Source: Muribaculaceae bacterium
GTDB taxonomy: Bacteria > Bacteroidota > Bacteroidia > Bacteroidales > Muribaculaceae
DNA length: 63,352 bases
Assembly (NCBI GenBank): GCA_017618355.1
Contig: JAFZUL010000046.1
Location: 1 to 63,352, forward strand
Reading direction: 5' to 3'
A program made the translations under genes and the position numbers. Under the pieces are notes generated by a model, which worked only from the letters and a program-made list of their open reading frames with translations, did not search any database and had not been told where the DNA came from. Below are positions 8,567-17,977 of this stretch, piece by piece. Every line of letters begins with the position of its first letter. Position 1 is the first letter of the stretch.

Positions 8567-9841
8567 ATGACACAACAGGCTGATTTTACCGAAGTGCTGG
8601 AGGTGGCTTCTAAGGCCGGACACATCCTCCTGGAGAATGGCGCGGAGATTTCGCGCGTGGAGGACATCATGGGCCGCATCGCTTCGCATTATGGGGTGGA
8701 CTCGGGCAACTTTTTTGTCCTTTCTAACGGCATTTTCACTACTGGCCATGCCAACAAGGTCTCCAAGTCGGGAGGCCAGGCTTCGACCTATGCCAACGTG
8801 GAGTTCATACCTCTGCGAGCCATACAGCTCTCCAAAGTGGTGGCAGTGAACCGCTTGAGCTACGATATCGCCAATGGAAAGACCGACCTGGCCGAGGCGA
8901 GCGAACGTCTGAACAGTATCAACGCTGCACCCGCGAAGCCCGCTTGGGAACAGATTCTAGGCTCGGGATTCGGAGCGGCTGGTTTCTGCGCCGTGTTTGG
9001 CGGTGGATGGATGGACTGCGCCGCTGCACTTGTGGTGGGTTTCTTGCTCTACGCCTTTGTGCTGGGAGTTAGTAGCCGTTATCTCTCGAAAATTGTGGGC
9101 GGTGCATGCAATGCCCTCCTTGCCACGTTGCTATGTGTCATTTCATGGCGCATAGGCTTTGGATCGAGCCTTGCCAATATCATAATCGGCGCCATCATGC
9201 CCCTGATTCCTGGTGTGCCGTTTGTCAATGGTGTGCGCGACCTTGCCAACTCCGACTACATTGCTGGCTTCACACGCCTCACCGATGCGATGCTCGGTTT
9301 CCTATGCATCGCTGTGGGCGTGTCGCTTGGATTTATTATCGACGGCACATTACATGGTGGAATGCAGGATATAGAGATGATGATTAGCCCCGAAACCTCC
9401 AACCTTTTCCTGCAAGCTTTTGCTGCCTTTGTGGGAACTGCGGCTTTCGCATTGCTTTTCGGAATAGACCGCGAGCACTATATCCCAGCCGGTGTGATTG
9501 GTGCGATTGGCTGGGCTCTTTATCTGGTTTTGGTGCGCTATTGCAACGCCACGCCCGTTGGTGCCACACTTGCTGCCGCCACACTGGTATGCATTATCTC
9601 ACGCATCGCCGCCCCCATGTTCCGCATTCCTGCTCAGGGCTTTCTCCTATGCGGAATCTTCCCGCTGGTGCCGGGAGCCGGCATCTTCTGGTTCACCTAC
9701 TACCTTACCGATTCACAGTTCGACCTCTCGATGCAGAGCGGCTGGTTAGCCTGCAAAATCGCAATCGCCATTGTCTTCGGCATCATCTTAGCCATGGAGT
9801 TGCCTCAACGCATCTTCTCCCTCAGTCACAAGACGCATTGA
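8567..9841 (+). CDS. ThrE-family threonine/serine exporter-like membrane protein
   Basis: 424 residues. The N-terminal half is a ThrE (DUF1212) domain starting near residue 10 (AGHILLENGAEISRVEDIMGRI), followed by GHANKVSKSGG and a set of membrane helices. The C-terminal half (about 270-415) matches the ThrE_2 (DUF3815) module with about five helices, so both modules are fused as in Corynebacterium ThrE. Expected role is proton-coupled export of threonine/serine or related small molecules across the inner membrane; the true substrate is unknown. It is divergent from the S24 regulator, which might control it. Confidence 0.88.
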   Translation: MTQQADFTEVLEVASKAGHILLENGAEISRVEDIMGRIASHYGVDSGNFFVLSNGIFTTGHANKVSKSGGQASTYANVEFIPLRAIQLSKVVAVNRLSYDIANGKTDLAEASERLNSINAAPAKPAWEQILGSGFGAAGFCAVFGGGWMDCAAALVVGFLLYAFVLGVSSRYLSKIVGGACNALLATLLCVISWRIGFGSSLANIIIGAIMPLIPGVPFVNGVRDLANSDYIAGFTRLTDAMLGFLCIAVGVSLGFIIDGTLHGGMQDIEMMISPETSNLFLQAFAAFVGTAAFALLFGIDREHYIPAGVIGAIGWALYLVLVRYCNATPVGATLAAATLVCIISRIAAPMFRIPAQGFLLCGIFPLVPGAGIFWFTYYLTDSQFDLSMQSGWLACKIAIAIVFGIILAMELPQRIFSLSHKTH

Positions 9842-9888
9842 CACAGTAGCATCAATTCACTAATATCAACTGCAAAAGTATATAATCG

Positions 9889-11493
9889 CTATATCTTTGC
9901 CGAGCTCTCGTAGGTTGCATTGATAATTTCGGGCTCGCAGCAGGGATAACCTTCATCGTTGGTAATGGTGGCGGTTCCGTCTTCGTGGAAATCAATGGTA
10001 AAGGTGTTACACACTATCCAATTAGTCCAGTATATCTTCAGCACAAGCTTATTGTCACTTAACCAATAGCAAGTACCTGCTGTGTTATATTCACCTTTCA
10101 GTCCCTTGATTTCACGCATATCAACAGGTCCCACCGCATTGTTGTAGGGCGGAGCTTGAGTTGTGGTTCGTTTTGCCCAATCATTGAACAAGAAAGGATA
10201 TTCAACAATGGTTCCATCATCACGAACAATTTTCATTCTGCAAAAATAGTCAGTGCTAATACCATAATCCTTTTCCGAAAATTCAATTGACATTGTTCTG
10301 TAAGAGCGGGCATTTGGTCCCAATTCTAACTTTATACTGTCAATGTCGTTTCGTGGAATGCTTAATATCAACCGAAGATGCTGTGAAACATCCATGGGAG
10401 GAGGAAGCTCACGCATCATCTGTTGGCCTGCACTATCATAAACAGGTGCATGTATTTCATTCACGCCAGGAATGAGGTAGTTCCAAATGCAGGCGAGTTC
10501 CTTTCCTGTGTTGTGCGACACGCCAGTGATAACCACCACCAAATCATGCTCGGATGACATCACGATAAACTGGCCGTATGCCCCGTCGGCACGGAAAGCG
10601 CCAGGCTGCAGACAGCGCCACATCTGGTAGCAGTAACCCTGATTGGTATCGGTGGGCTTTGGATCAGGATGTTTATAATTTGTGTGTGCTTGTGATGCCT
10701 CTTCAATCCACTTTTCCGACACAAGCTGCTTGTCTCCCCACTTGCCTTTATGCATAATACAGATGCCAGCAATAGCCATCGACTCGGCGGTAAGCCGCAA
10801 ACCCCATCCGCCCACGTTTATACCGTCGGGACTCTCCTCCCAGTCGGCCTCATAGATTCCTAATGGATGGAAGAACCTTTCGTTGAGAAACTCCAGCAGT
10901 GTCTTGCCCGTGATGCGCTGCACAATGGACGAGAGCATGAAGGTGCACAACGAGTCGTACTGAAAATCGCCAAGTCTTGTAACAGGTTGCGCAAGCCAAC
11001 TCTTAGCCCAATCATCACTCTCCTGCCACAATGTGAGTGATGGTTCAATGCCTGCACACATCGTGAGCAGGTGTTTGACTGTCATTGCCTTGAGAGCGTC
11101 GCTCTTCTCTGCTGGAGCTTTGTCGGGCAGCAGGTCGATAACCTTGTCATCTACGCTCAATTTACCGTCATCCACAAGCATACCGATGGCAAGCATGGTG
11201 AACGTCTTGCTGCATGAGTAGAGCGTGTGCACTTCGTTCTTGGCAAAAGGCCCAAAATCTCCTTCGGCTATTATACTGTTTTTACGCGCGATCACCACGT
11301 GATGGATATCAGTCTCTGGCACAGAATTTAATTCTTCGATAAACTTCTTAATTGCCTGTGGATCGACCCCTAACATTTCAGGAGCGGTAGATTCAGTTTT
11401 TGCTCTTGAATTATTTATTTTACCCGATACTCCACAAGTCACACTTGCTGCAAGAAGCATCAACACCAGTAATGAAATCTTTATTATTTTCAT
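9889..11493 (-). CDS. Exported serine hydrolase of the beta-lactamase (class C / PBP) fold
   Basis: 534 residues from the ATG at 11493; a longer frame reaching 11637 would overlap the upstream gene and hide the signal peptide. The hydrophobic N-terminus with Cys20 may be lipidated, though the box (SVTC) is poor. The active-site SxxK is S93-C-S-K96 and the second motif YxS is Y179-D-S181. The C-terminal 130 residues form a separate beta-rich domain. Proteins of this group act as esterases or D-amino peptidases on unknown substrates. The upstream SGNH gene ends 11 bp before this start, so the two form one operon. Confidence 0.88.
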   Translation of the reverse strand: MKIIKISLLVLMLLAASVTCGVSGKINNSRAKTESTAPEMLGVDPQAIKKFIEELNSVPETDIHHVVIARKNSIIAEGDFGPFAKNEVHTLYSCSKTFTMLAIGMLVDDGKLSVDDKVIDLLPDKAPAEKSDALKAMTVKHLLTMCAGIEPSLTLWQESDDWAKSWLAQPVTRLGDFQYDSLCTFMLSSIVQRITGKTLLEFLNERFFHPLGIYEADWEESPDGINVGGWGLRLTAESMAIAGICIMHKGKWGDKQLVSEKWIEEASQAHTNYKHPDPKPTDTNQGYCYQMWRCLQPGAFRADGAYGQFIVMSSEHDLVVVITGVSHNTGKELACIWNYLIPGVNEIHAPVYDSAGQQMMRELPPPMDVSQHLRLILSIPRNDIDSIKLELGPNARSYRTMSIEFSEKDYGISTDYFCRMKIVRDDGTIVEYPFLFNDWAKRTTTQAPPYNNAVGPVDMREIKGLKGEYNTAGTCYWLSDNKLVLKIYWTNWIVCNTFTIDFHEDGTATITNDEGYPCCEPEIINATYESSAKI

Positions 11494-11504
11494 AACAGTA
11501 GTAA

Positions 11505-13373
11505 TTATTCTATGATTGTAATTGAAAGCGGATTCTCGAGCGCGGCGATGGCGCATTGCTTGGCGATAGCGCGGTTTTCTTCGTTCATGCCAACTGGCAA
11601 GCCATTGATTTCCTGAATGTTCTTGGCGCGTAGCCATTGCTGGTCAATCCATGTTGTGTCGGTCCACACGTTGTCGCTCAGGCCATAGCGGGCAAGCAGG
11701 GCTGCAGTTGCGGTGTAGGCCTCAATCAGGCAGGGAATGCCCTCTTGCAGATGCAGGTAGTCGAAGAGATGCCCAAGGTCACCAAGCGAGTCAAGTGGCG
11801 TGGCACGCGCATTCTGGATGGCTGTGCCGCATGGCAGCAGCAGTTCAATGCCAGTGTCTTGCTGCACTTGGCCCACACATTGCAAAATGCGCTCAAACAT
11901 CTGCACACTGGTTGTGTCGGGAGCAAGGCGCGGCAGGTTGTCGGGATAAGACGGCGTGATTAGCCAAGCATAATCATGCTGACAAATGACTTTCTCGTCG
12001 AGCCAATCGATAATCTGGTTGAGATAAGGCTGATAGGTGCTGTAGTCGCGCGACATATTTGACTGCTGCTGAAGCACTATCACATCCCAGGGCTGAGTGT
12101 CTATAACATCGGTCATAGGCACATCGTCGATGCCATCCCAGGGCTTGGCGCCGTGCGACCAATAGTGGATGAAGGTGGTTGGCGTTCCTTCGTCAACAGG
12201 AGCCCAAGTTGTAGAATCGAGGGCGTTGTAAAACTCATTGAGGCTGCCTCCACCAATGTACATAATATCAAATTTGAGATATACCTGCGGCGCCACAGCA
12301 TTCATGATGAACGGCACGTAGGAGAATGCGTCGAGTGAGAAACTGTTGCCTATCGACAGCACCCGCAAAGTGTCGGTCACCACGTGGCGAGCCACATCAA
12401 AAGTGACGTCTTGATAATAAATTGAGTCGGGGCCAACGGCAAAATACAACACCGACTCACATGCGCCTCCTGTGTTATAATGCTTGTTATTGAGAGCCAT
12501 AGCATGAGTGCCATCAGGCAATTGCACATCCTCACGATAAGGCAACGAGCCTTTCATAATCTCAAATCCCGACGCTATAGCGGTGGCATTTTCGTTATCA
12601 TGAGCCACAAGGCACACCTCATTGCCAATTGACAGGCGCAGCCTCTCACTCACCCTCGCTATCGGATTGCCAGTGGATCGGTCGACGCAAGCAAAACAAT
12701 ATCCCTTGTCGCCCACGCCATTGGTGCTGCCGCCGAGTATGGCACTGTAAATCGCAGTGACATCGGCAGCGGTGACAAAACCGTCGCCATTGGCATCGGC
12801 ATTTTCCGTGCTATTACCAAGCAGGTTATTATACACCTGCGTCACATCCGAAGCAGTAATCACACCGTCGCAGTTCACGTCACGCAGGTCAGCGCTACGT
12901 GGCTCTGAATTGACATTGACCAAAGTCTTGAGTGTGCCGTTATATTGAGAATAAACTTCCCTATAATCACCATCTACTGCTAGTACCAACCCCTCAGGCA
13001 GATGAGGCAGCACGACCGACGCATCCGACACATGCGAGAATAAAGTCGCTAAGGCAGAGCATCCGTCAAACGCCCCCTCACCTATCGCTGTGAGCGAGGC
13101 AGGGAGTGTCACTGCTGTGAGGTTATTACACTGTGAAAACGCGCCACTCGCTATTGCTGTGACATGATAACCATCAACCATTGAAGGGATAACCACGCTC
13201 TCACTCTCATAATCGGCAACTGGAGAGACCAAACATGCAGTGCTGTCGTCGGGCTGCACCACATAGCACAAGCCGTTGCTCATAATCGTGTCGCCTGGCA
13301 GCGCAGCACATAGTCTGGGCGCGACCACTACAAGCATCACAAGCAAGAATAATATTCTCTCTTTAAACCTCAT
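11505..13373 (-). CDS. Exported LRR - dockerin - SGNH hydrolase (DUF4886)
   Basis: 622 residues with a signal peptide (about 1-23), BspA-type LRR repeats (about 55-135), a type I dockerin pair (164-214; DVNCDGVITASD and DANGDGFVTAAD), a linker or Ig-like segment, and a DUF4886 SGNH domain from about 337. The SGNH nucleophile motif is IGNSFSLDAF (Ser344), and a late DYLHL resembles the Asp-x-x-His block. The family removes acyl or other ester groups; the substrate is unknown. The dockerin lies inside the chain rather than at an end. A TAAGTTTG -7 box (13386-13379) ends only 5 bp before the ATG, suggesting an almost leaderless message. Confidence 0.88.
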   Translation of the reverse strand: MRFKERILFLLVMLVVVAPRLCAALPGDTIMSNGLCYVVQPDDSTACLVSPVADYESESVVIPSMVDGYHVTAIASGAFSQCNNLTAVTLPASLTAIGEGAFDGCSALATLFSHVSDASVVLPHLPEGLVLAVDGDYREVYSQYNGTLKTLVNVNSEPRSADLRDVNCDGVITASDVTQVYNNLLGNSTENADANGDGFVTAADVTAIYSAILGGSTNGVGDKGYCFACVDRSTGNPIARVSERLRLSIGNEVCLVAHDNENATAIASGFEIMKGSLPYREDVQLPDGTHAMALNNKHYNTGGACESVLYFAVGPDSIYYQDVTFDVARHVVTDTLRVLSIGNSFSLDAFSYVPFIMNAVAPQVYLKFDIMYIGGGSLNEFYNALDSTTWAPVDEGTPTTFIHYWSHGAKPWDGIDDVPMTDVIDTQPWDVIVLQQQSNMSRDYSTYQPYLNQIIDWLDEKVICQHDYAWLITPSYPDNLPRLAPDTTSVQMFERILQCVGQVQQDTGIELLLPCGTAIQNARATPLDSLGDLGHLFDYLHLQEGIPCLIEAYTATAALLARYGLSDNVWTDTTWIDQQWLRAKNIQEINGLPVGMNEENRAIAKQCAIAALENPLSITIIE

Positions 13374-13742
13374 TTACGCAAACTTAGCGACTGCAAAATT
13401 CCATAAAAAAACCGAGAAAAACAAGAAGCAGAGACAAAAACATAGACTAAGAATCATGCATTTCTATCTTAAAAGTTTAGGCTCTGTTATATGCATAAAA
13501 AAACCTACGCCCGCTTTTCAAACAAAGCAGACGCAGACAACTAAAAAGGAATGTATTAATTACGATGGTTATATTATAATGATGAATGTTTTTGTTTTTG
13601 CAATGCAAATGTAAGGCCTTTCTCGATTTTATGCAAACGATTTAATTGATGAAGCTTTCAATTTAATTCTTATTAACATCTTTTCAGCCAAAGTCAGATT
13701 TACATAAACATCTTTTTGCAGAATGGACCAATTTGAACCAAG
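13374..13742. other. 369-bp intergenic stretch: promoter, terminator, otherwise AT-rich
   Basis: Holds the -7 box of the SGNH gene at 13379-13386 and the terminator hairpin at 13497-13536. No further ORF, repeat or RNA gene was recognised in 13540-13742. Confidence 0.5.
13497..13536 (-). terminator. Rho-independent terminator behind the methyltransferase-like gene
   Basis: CTACGCCCGCTTT (13505-13517) pairs with AAAGCAGACGCAG (13524-13536), allowing G-U pairs. A T-run follows on the minus strand (13503-13497). Confidence 0.7.
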
Positions 13743-14462
13743 TCAAAACCAAAGGAAGAAATGCTCCAGATTAAGCGACTGCTTGGCTACGATTACTCCT
13801 GTCTTCTCATTGGTGAACGACTGGCCATGCATCATCGACTGCTTGAGGTGGCGCCATAGCCGCTTAACGCTGGCACTGCGGTGGATGTTGCGGAACACCA
13901 GCACGCATTCACCTTGCAGCATCGACAAGAGACGCTGTTTCAGCGTTTCAAAATCGGCGCTTTCGGGCACTGAGTTCACAAGCACAAAGGGCCACTGATT
14001 ATCGCCTAACACCTGCTCATAGTCCTCAAATGCCACATCGAGGTTGTTGTAACACTCAATGCTGTCGATATAGTCGGCCAGCACGTTGCCAATCACAGGA
14101 TAAGAGTCAATATGAGGCTCATAGAGCCATAGGCTGCTCTGCGACGACACATTGAGCATGGTAGCTGCTGTCAAGCCATAGCATGTGCCCACCTGCATGA
14201 TGCGCTGTGGATTGAAATAGTTGGTAATGCGGAACAACATCTTCATGCCCTTGAAAGATATTACACGGGGATGGTTCTTCACGTCACGCAATGAGTCTAT
14301 TACCGCCTGGCGCATCTCCTTCATGTCGTCGTAGCAATAGTATGGCGACTTCTCACGCAGCACATTGCGCACGAAATTATACGCAGAAGGGGAATGAATG
14401 CCATGCCCCTTACTGCGATGATGACGTCTCAATGCCGTGCGATATCTCTTGATGCGACCCAA
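13743..14462 (-). CDS. Class I SAM-dependent methyltransferase-like protein
   Basis: 239 residues from a TTG at 14462; no in-frame ATG is close by, and the conserved Bacteroidales N-terminal motif KGHGIHSPSAYNF lies right behind. A Rossmann-type region follows (RIMQVGTCYGLTAATML, about residues 90-106, in place of the usual E/D-x-G-x-G motif; then LWLYEP and PFVLVNSVPES). The glycine-rich loop is reduced to QVGTCYG, so SAM binding is plausible but not certain. It follows the YfhO gene by 46 bp on the same strand and is probably co-transcribed. The substrate is unknown. Confidence 0.75.
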   Translation of the reverse strand: MGRIKRYRTALRRHHRSKGHGIHSPSAYNFVRNVLREKSPYYCYDDMKEMRQAVIDSLRDVKNHPRVISFKGMKMLFRITNYFNPQRIMQVGTCYGLTAATMLNVSSQSSLWLYEPHIDSYPVIGNVLADYIDSIECYNNLDVAFEDYEQVLGDNQWPFVLVNSVPESADFETLKQRLLSMLQGECVLVFRNIHRSASVKRLWRHLKQSMMHGQSFTNEKTGVIVAKQSLNLEHFFLWF

Positions 14463-14508
14463 GGTAACTACACCGTTTAAAGTATCTGGTTTTTTCTAAG
14501 TTCTTAAC

Positions 14509-17040
14509 TTAAACCTTAGTCTCTTCTTCCTCTTTCTTGTGGCGCAGGCCCGAGAAGATTGCCCATCCTAAAGCACCGATAACAAGTAGCATAATGAGCC
14601 AAACCGATGTCTTTGCCAGCGATTCGGTCTTGTGAACCTCTTGCGGGTCAAATGAGAAGACAATGGTGTGGTCGCCGGCAGGCACCTGAAGAGCGCGAAG
14701 CACATAGTTCACGCGGCCGATGGGCACCTCTTTTCCATCGATGGTAGCAGTCCAGCCCCATGGGAAGTAAATCTCACTGAACACCGCCAAACCGCCATTA
14801 GCGCTATGAGCGTGATAGGTGAGCTTGTTGGGGGCATAAGTTGTCTCCTCGATAAAGTCGGACGAGTCGGCGGGTGTAGCTTCCTTAAGAACGTCCTTAA
14901 ACTTGACATCGACAACAGCCACTTTAGCAGGGTTGAAGTCGTCGAGGAACTTCATCTCTTCGTCGGCTGTCTTGACATAGGTCAATGTATCGACAAACCA
15001 AGCGTTGCCAAGGGCATCAGGATTCTGTTGAGCAGTTTGGGGATCCATAATAAACCACTTGGCATTTAGCATATTGAGCACTGCAATATTATTGTTTGCA
15101 ATCTGGCGCTCTATAAGGTCGTTATATCGGGTGAGCTTGGCAGCATGATAACCGCCAATAGTCTTGTGGAAGTAGCTTGAGCGAGGCTGCATGAATCCTT
15201 GCAGGTCCATCACTCGGTAGTTCTGAGTGGTGTCGGCAAGTATAGTAGCATCGGCAGGTGTCTTCTCAAAGGTTGTCGATGGCAGAGTGGCAGGATCTTT
15301 AAAGCTATCCTCATTGAGATAACGCTTGTTCACTGCAAACATATCCACAAGGACAATAGCCGCGATTATCAAGCCCGTTGCCATAGCGTTCAACTTCCTG
15401 AACTTGTAGAGCATCACCACGCCAAAGCCCAGCAAAATGAAAATCAAGCTGCGCCAAGCGTCGGCGCTGACAAGACCATGACGAACAGCCTTAGCTGCCG
15501 AAACAGTATTGGGCACTTTATCTATAGATATTTCACCTTGCGATGCCATCAACAGATTGTTGGCATCTGACTCGGTTGCACCACCGCCAAATATGCTTGG
15601 CGACAAAGCAAAAATCAAGCAAAGCAAAGCACATGCTCCAAACACGCCGTAGCAGATTTTACCATTTTTCTTAAAGAAATCTTCCTGGGTGAACATTTCC
15701 TTTAGACTTAGCACTGCCATCAGAGGTATAGTAAACTCGGCTATGACAAGAATGCTCGACACCGTGCGGAACTTGTTATACATGGGGAAATGATCGATAA
15801 ACCAATCGGTAAGACCCATAAAGTTATGTCCCCAAGAGAGCAGAATGGAGATAATGGTAGCGAAGAGTAACGCCCACTTTACAGGCCCTTTCACTACAAA
15901 CAAACTGAGTATAAAGAGCGCAAATATCAGCGCTCCCACATAGACTGGACCGCTAGTGAACGGCTGGTCGCCAAAGTACTGAGAGAATACTCCCAAACCA
16001 TTAACGCCTAATTCTGAGCCAGTATCAGCAGCGACATCTGCGGCATTCTCAACCTCGGCAAGCGACTTCATGCTGGTTCCACCCTTTACGTTAGGCACCA
16101 TCAGAGTCCAAGTCTCGCCAATGCCGTAGCTCCACTGGGTGATGTATTCCTTGCTAAGACCGCCATTTGTAGGCTCGCTGCTAATCTTCGATTCGCCATC
16201 CTTGGCTGGTAGCGGAGTGAGTTCGCTATGTCCGCCACGCATGGTCTCTTTGGCATATTTATTGGAGAGGAAAAGATTTGACGCATTGGCGCCCACCGCC
16301 AGCAGCGCTGCCACTGCCATGCAAGCTGTGGCGATGCCCCACTGCCCTATCTTCTTCTCCTTGATGGCCTTGACCAAGAAGGCTATCACCAGCGGCACAA
16401 TAATGAACAACGAGTAGTAGGTCATCTGCACATGGTTGTTGAGCAGCTGGAGCGCTCCAAACAATGCCGCCACCGCAGTGCCAAGCAGATATTTGCCGCG
16501 ATAAGCCCACACAATGCCAGCTATCGTGGGTGGAATGTAGCACAGCACGAGAAGTTTCCAGATGTGACCTGCATCGATGATGATGAAGAAATAAGACGAG
16601 AAGGCATACCCGATGGCGCCAAGCACCGCCAAGTACCACTTCATGTCAAACGCCAACATCAGGATAAAGAATCCCAACATCAACAAGAACACCCAGCTAC
16701 CTGGTTGAGAGAAACCCAAAGTCAGCACCTTGCCTATGGTGTTGATTATTGAATTGCTCTTGTAGCTCGGTGCAATCTGGAAGGTGGGCATACCACCAAA
16801 GAGGCTGTTGGTCCAGCGTGTGACCTCACCGTTGTGGCTCTCGTTATAGACTTTTGCCTCCTGGCCGTTGGCTGCTCCCTGCAGCACGTCGTTCTGCTGC
16901 AGCACGCTACCATCAACATTACTGGGATAGAAATATATCCACGAGATGGCGGCAAACACCAGTATCGAGAGTACAAAAGTAACCACACTGCGCACCGTCA
17001 GGGTGCCTATCAATCGCTTGTCAAATACGTTTTTATCCAT
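14509..17040 (-). CDS. YfhO-family polytopic membrane protein
   Basis: 843 residues with a dozen or more membrane helices and a large periplasmic C-terminal region. The YfhO family (GT-C-like glycosyltransferase fold) is recognised by the N-terminal loop NSLFGGMPTFQIAP, the segment FRTVSSILVIAEFTIPLMA and the C-terminal beta domain with FPWGWTATIDGKEVPI and FSFDP, ahead of a last helix and a lysine/glutamate-rich tail. In Firmicutes YfhO is linked to lipoteichoic acid glycosylation; in Bacteroidales the role is not established. It lies downstream of a small membrane-anchored protein gene (17133-17792), with a paired heptamer array in the gap. Confidence 0.9.
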   Translation of the reverse strand: MDKNVFDKRLIGTLTVRSVVTFVLSILVFAAISWIYFYPSNVDGSVLQQNDVLQGAANGQEAKVYNESHNGEVTRWTNSLFGGMPTFQIAPSYKSNSIINTIGKVLTLGFSQPGSWVFLLMLGFFILMLAFDMKWYLAVLGAIGYAFSSYFFIIIDAGHIWKLLVLCYIPPTIAGIVWAYRGKYLLGTAVAALFGALQLLNNHVQMTYYSLFIIVPLVIAFLVKAIKEKKIGQWGIATACMAVAALLAVGANASNLFLSNKYAKETMRGGHSELTPLPAKDGESKISSEPTNGGLSKEYITQWSYGIGETWTLMVPNVKGGTSMKSLAEVENAADVAADTGSELGVNGLGVFSQYFGDQPFTSGPVYVGALIFALFILSLFVVKGPVKWALLFATIISILLSWGHNFMGLTDWFIDHFPMYNKFRTVSSILVIAEFTIPLMAVLSLKEMFTQEDFFKKNGKICYGVFGACALLCLIFALSPSIFGGGATESDANNLLMASQGEISIDKVPNTVSAAKAVRHGLVSADAWRSLIFILLGFGVVMLYKFRKLNAMATGLIIAAIVLVDMFAVNKRYLNEDSFKDPATLPSTTFEKTPADATILADTTQNYRVMDLQGFMQPRSSYFHKTIGGYHAAKLTRYNDLIERQIANNNIAVLNMLNAKWFIMDPQTAQQNPDALGNAWFVDTLTYVKTADEEMKFLDDFNPAKVAVVDVKFKDVLKEATPADSSDFIEETTYAPNKLTYHAHSANGGLAVFSEIYFPWGWTATIDGKEVPIGRVNYVLRALQVPAGDHTIVFSFDPQEVHKTESLAKTSVWLIMLLVIGALGWAIFSGLRHKKEEEETKV

Positions 17041-17048
17041 TATAGTTT

Positions 17049-17076
17049 TTCGTTATTCGTTTATCGTTAATCGGGA
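17049..17076 (-). repeat. Heptamer array upstream of YfhO
   Basis: Four 7-bp units in register: TTCGTTA, TTCGTTT, ATCGTTA, ATCGGGA. The array ends 8 bp before the YfhO start codon. Confidence 0.7.
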
Positions 17077-17090
17077 TAGGGAAAACTCAC

Positions 17091-17125
17091 CACTCCTCAC
17101 TCTCCACTCTCTACTCTCCACTTAT
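17091..17125 (-). repeat. Heptamer array downstream of the 17133-17792 gene
   Basis: Five units in register: CACTCCT, CACTCTC, CACTCTC, TACTCTC, CACTTAT. The coding-strand unit is GAGAGTG. It begins 7 bp after the stop codon. Confidence 0.8.
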
Positions 17126-17132
17126 ATAAGCC

Positions 17133-17792
17133 TTAGAACTTCATCTTGTTCACCTCGCGACGAAGGTCGGCGGTTTCTTCTAAGCAGTTGTCGTCGTTGA
17201 CTCCCTGAGCAGCTTTCATCAACTGTGAGAGCTCGTCAAGCAAATCTTTCTTGCGCTTGGCGCCTATTTCTTTGTACTCCGACGTGGGATGCATCACAAA
17301 TTCACTATACAAATCATGAAGCTTCTTGTAATTGTCGCGGCACGATGAGAGCTTGGAATTGACCGAGGCATTTGATGACGCGTAATGCTCTATCTCCTCG
17401 AGGCTGACAGGCATATTCTCAGGCTTGACGGGAGCGATTTTGATAGGCAGGTCGTCTTCGCTAGGCATGGGCGGCAAGTCACCGTCGCCAAAACCGGGCA
17501 CCGGTGTGGGTGCAGGACCGTCAATGGGCATGAGAGTGGTGTCGGCAAGCATAAGGCTGTCGAGCAGCGAGTCGCGAGGCACATCTATAATCTCGCCTTG
17601 GAGGTCTTGTGGCACGCCATACTCAAACTCGTCAACCTTTACCGAGTCGGGCTTGGGATATTCTTTCTCGCTCCTGCCTAAAAGTTTGTTGCCAAACTTG
17701 TGCACTGGCGGACAGAAGATATACAACAGCACCAGGACGGCTGATACCGCCCCAATAGCCCACCATATTTTTTTCTTGTTACGTGCTGTCAT
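17133..17792 (-). CDS. Single-pass membrane protein of unknown function
   Basis: 219 residues from the ATG at 17792; an upstream TTG at 17822 would only add ten poorly placed residues. A basic start (MTARNKKK) precedes one helix (about 9-26), so most of the protein faces the periplasm. The middle is rich in proline and acidic residues (about 80-130). The C-terminal 80 residues look helical and may form a coiled coil. I do not recognise a family. It is the first gene of a probable three-gene unit with YfhO and the methyltransferase-like protein. Confidence 0.65.
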   Translation of the reverse strand: MTARNKKKIWWAIGAVSAVLVLLYIFCPPVHKFGNKLLGRSEKEYPKPDSVKVDEFEYGVPQDLQGEIIDVPRDSLLDSLMLADTTLMPIDGPAPTPVPGFGDGDLPPMPSEDDLPIKIAPVKPENMPVSLEEIEHYASSNASVNSKLSSCRDNYKKLHDLYSEFVMHPTSEYKEIGAKRKKDLLDELSQLMKAAQGVNDDNCLEETADLRREVNKMKF

Positions 17793-17960
17793 ACTGCAAA
17801 TTACAACCTTCTCGAGACCCAATTCACGTCATTCGCGACATGGATTCCGAGAAAAGTAGTGCAAAATTAGTTTATATATTTTGATATTTATCACTAAACT
17901 ATGAAATGTTAAGTTTTTTTTATTTTTGAGTGATATTAGACTTTTTCCGAAAATTCTATG

Positions 17961-17968
17961 TACTTTTG
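17961..17968 (+). promoter_or_regulatory. -7 element of manA, close to the start codon
   Basis: TACTTTTG matches TAnnTTTG. It ends 9 bp before the GTG start at 17978. A convincing -33 element at the expected distance is not seen. Confidence 0.45.
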
Positions 17969-17977
17969 CAGGTTAAA

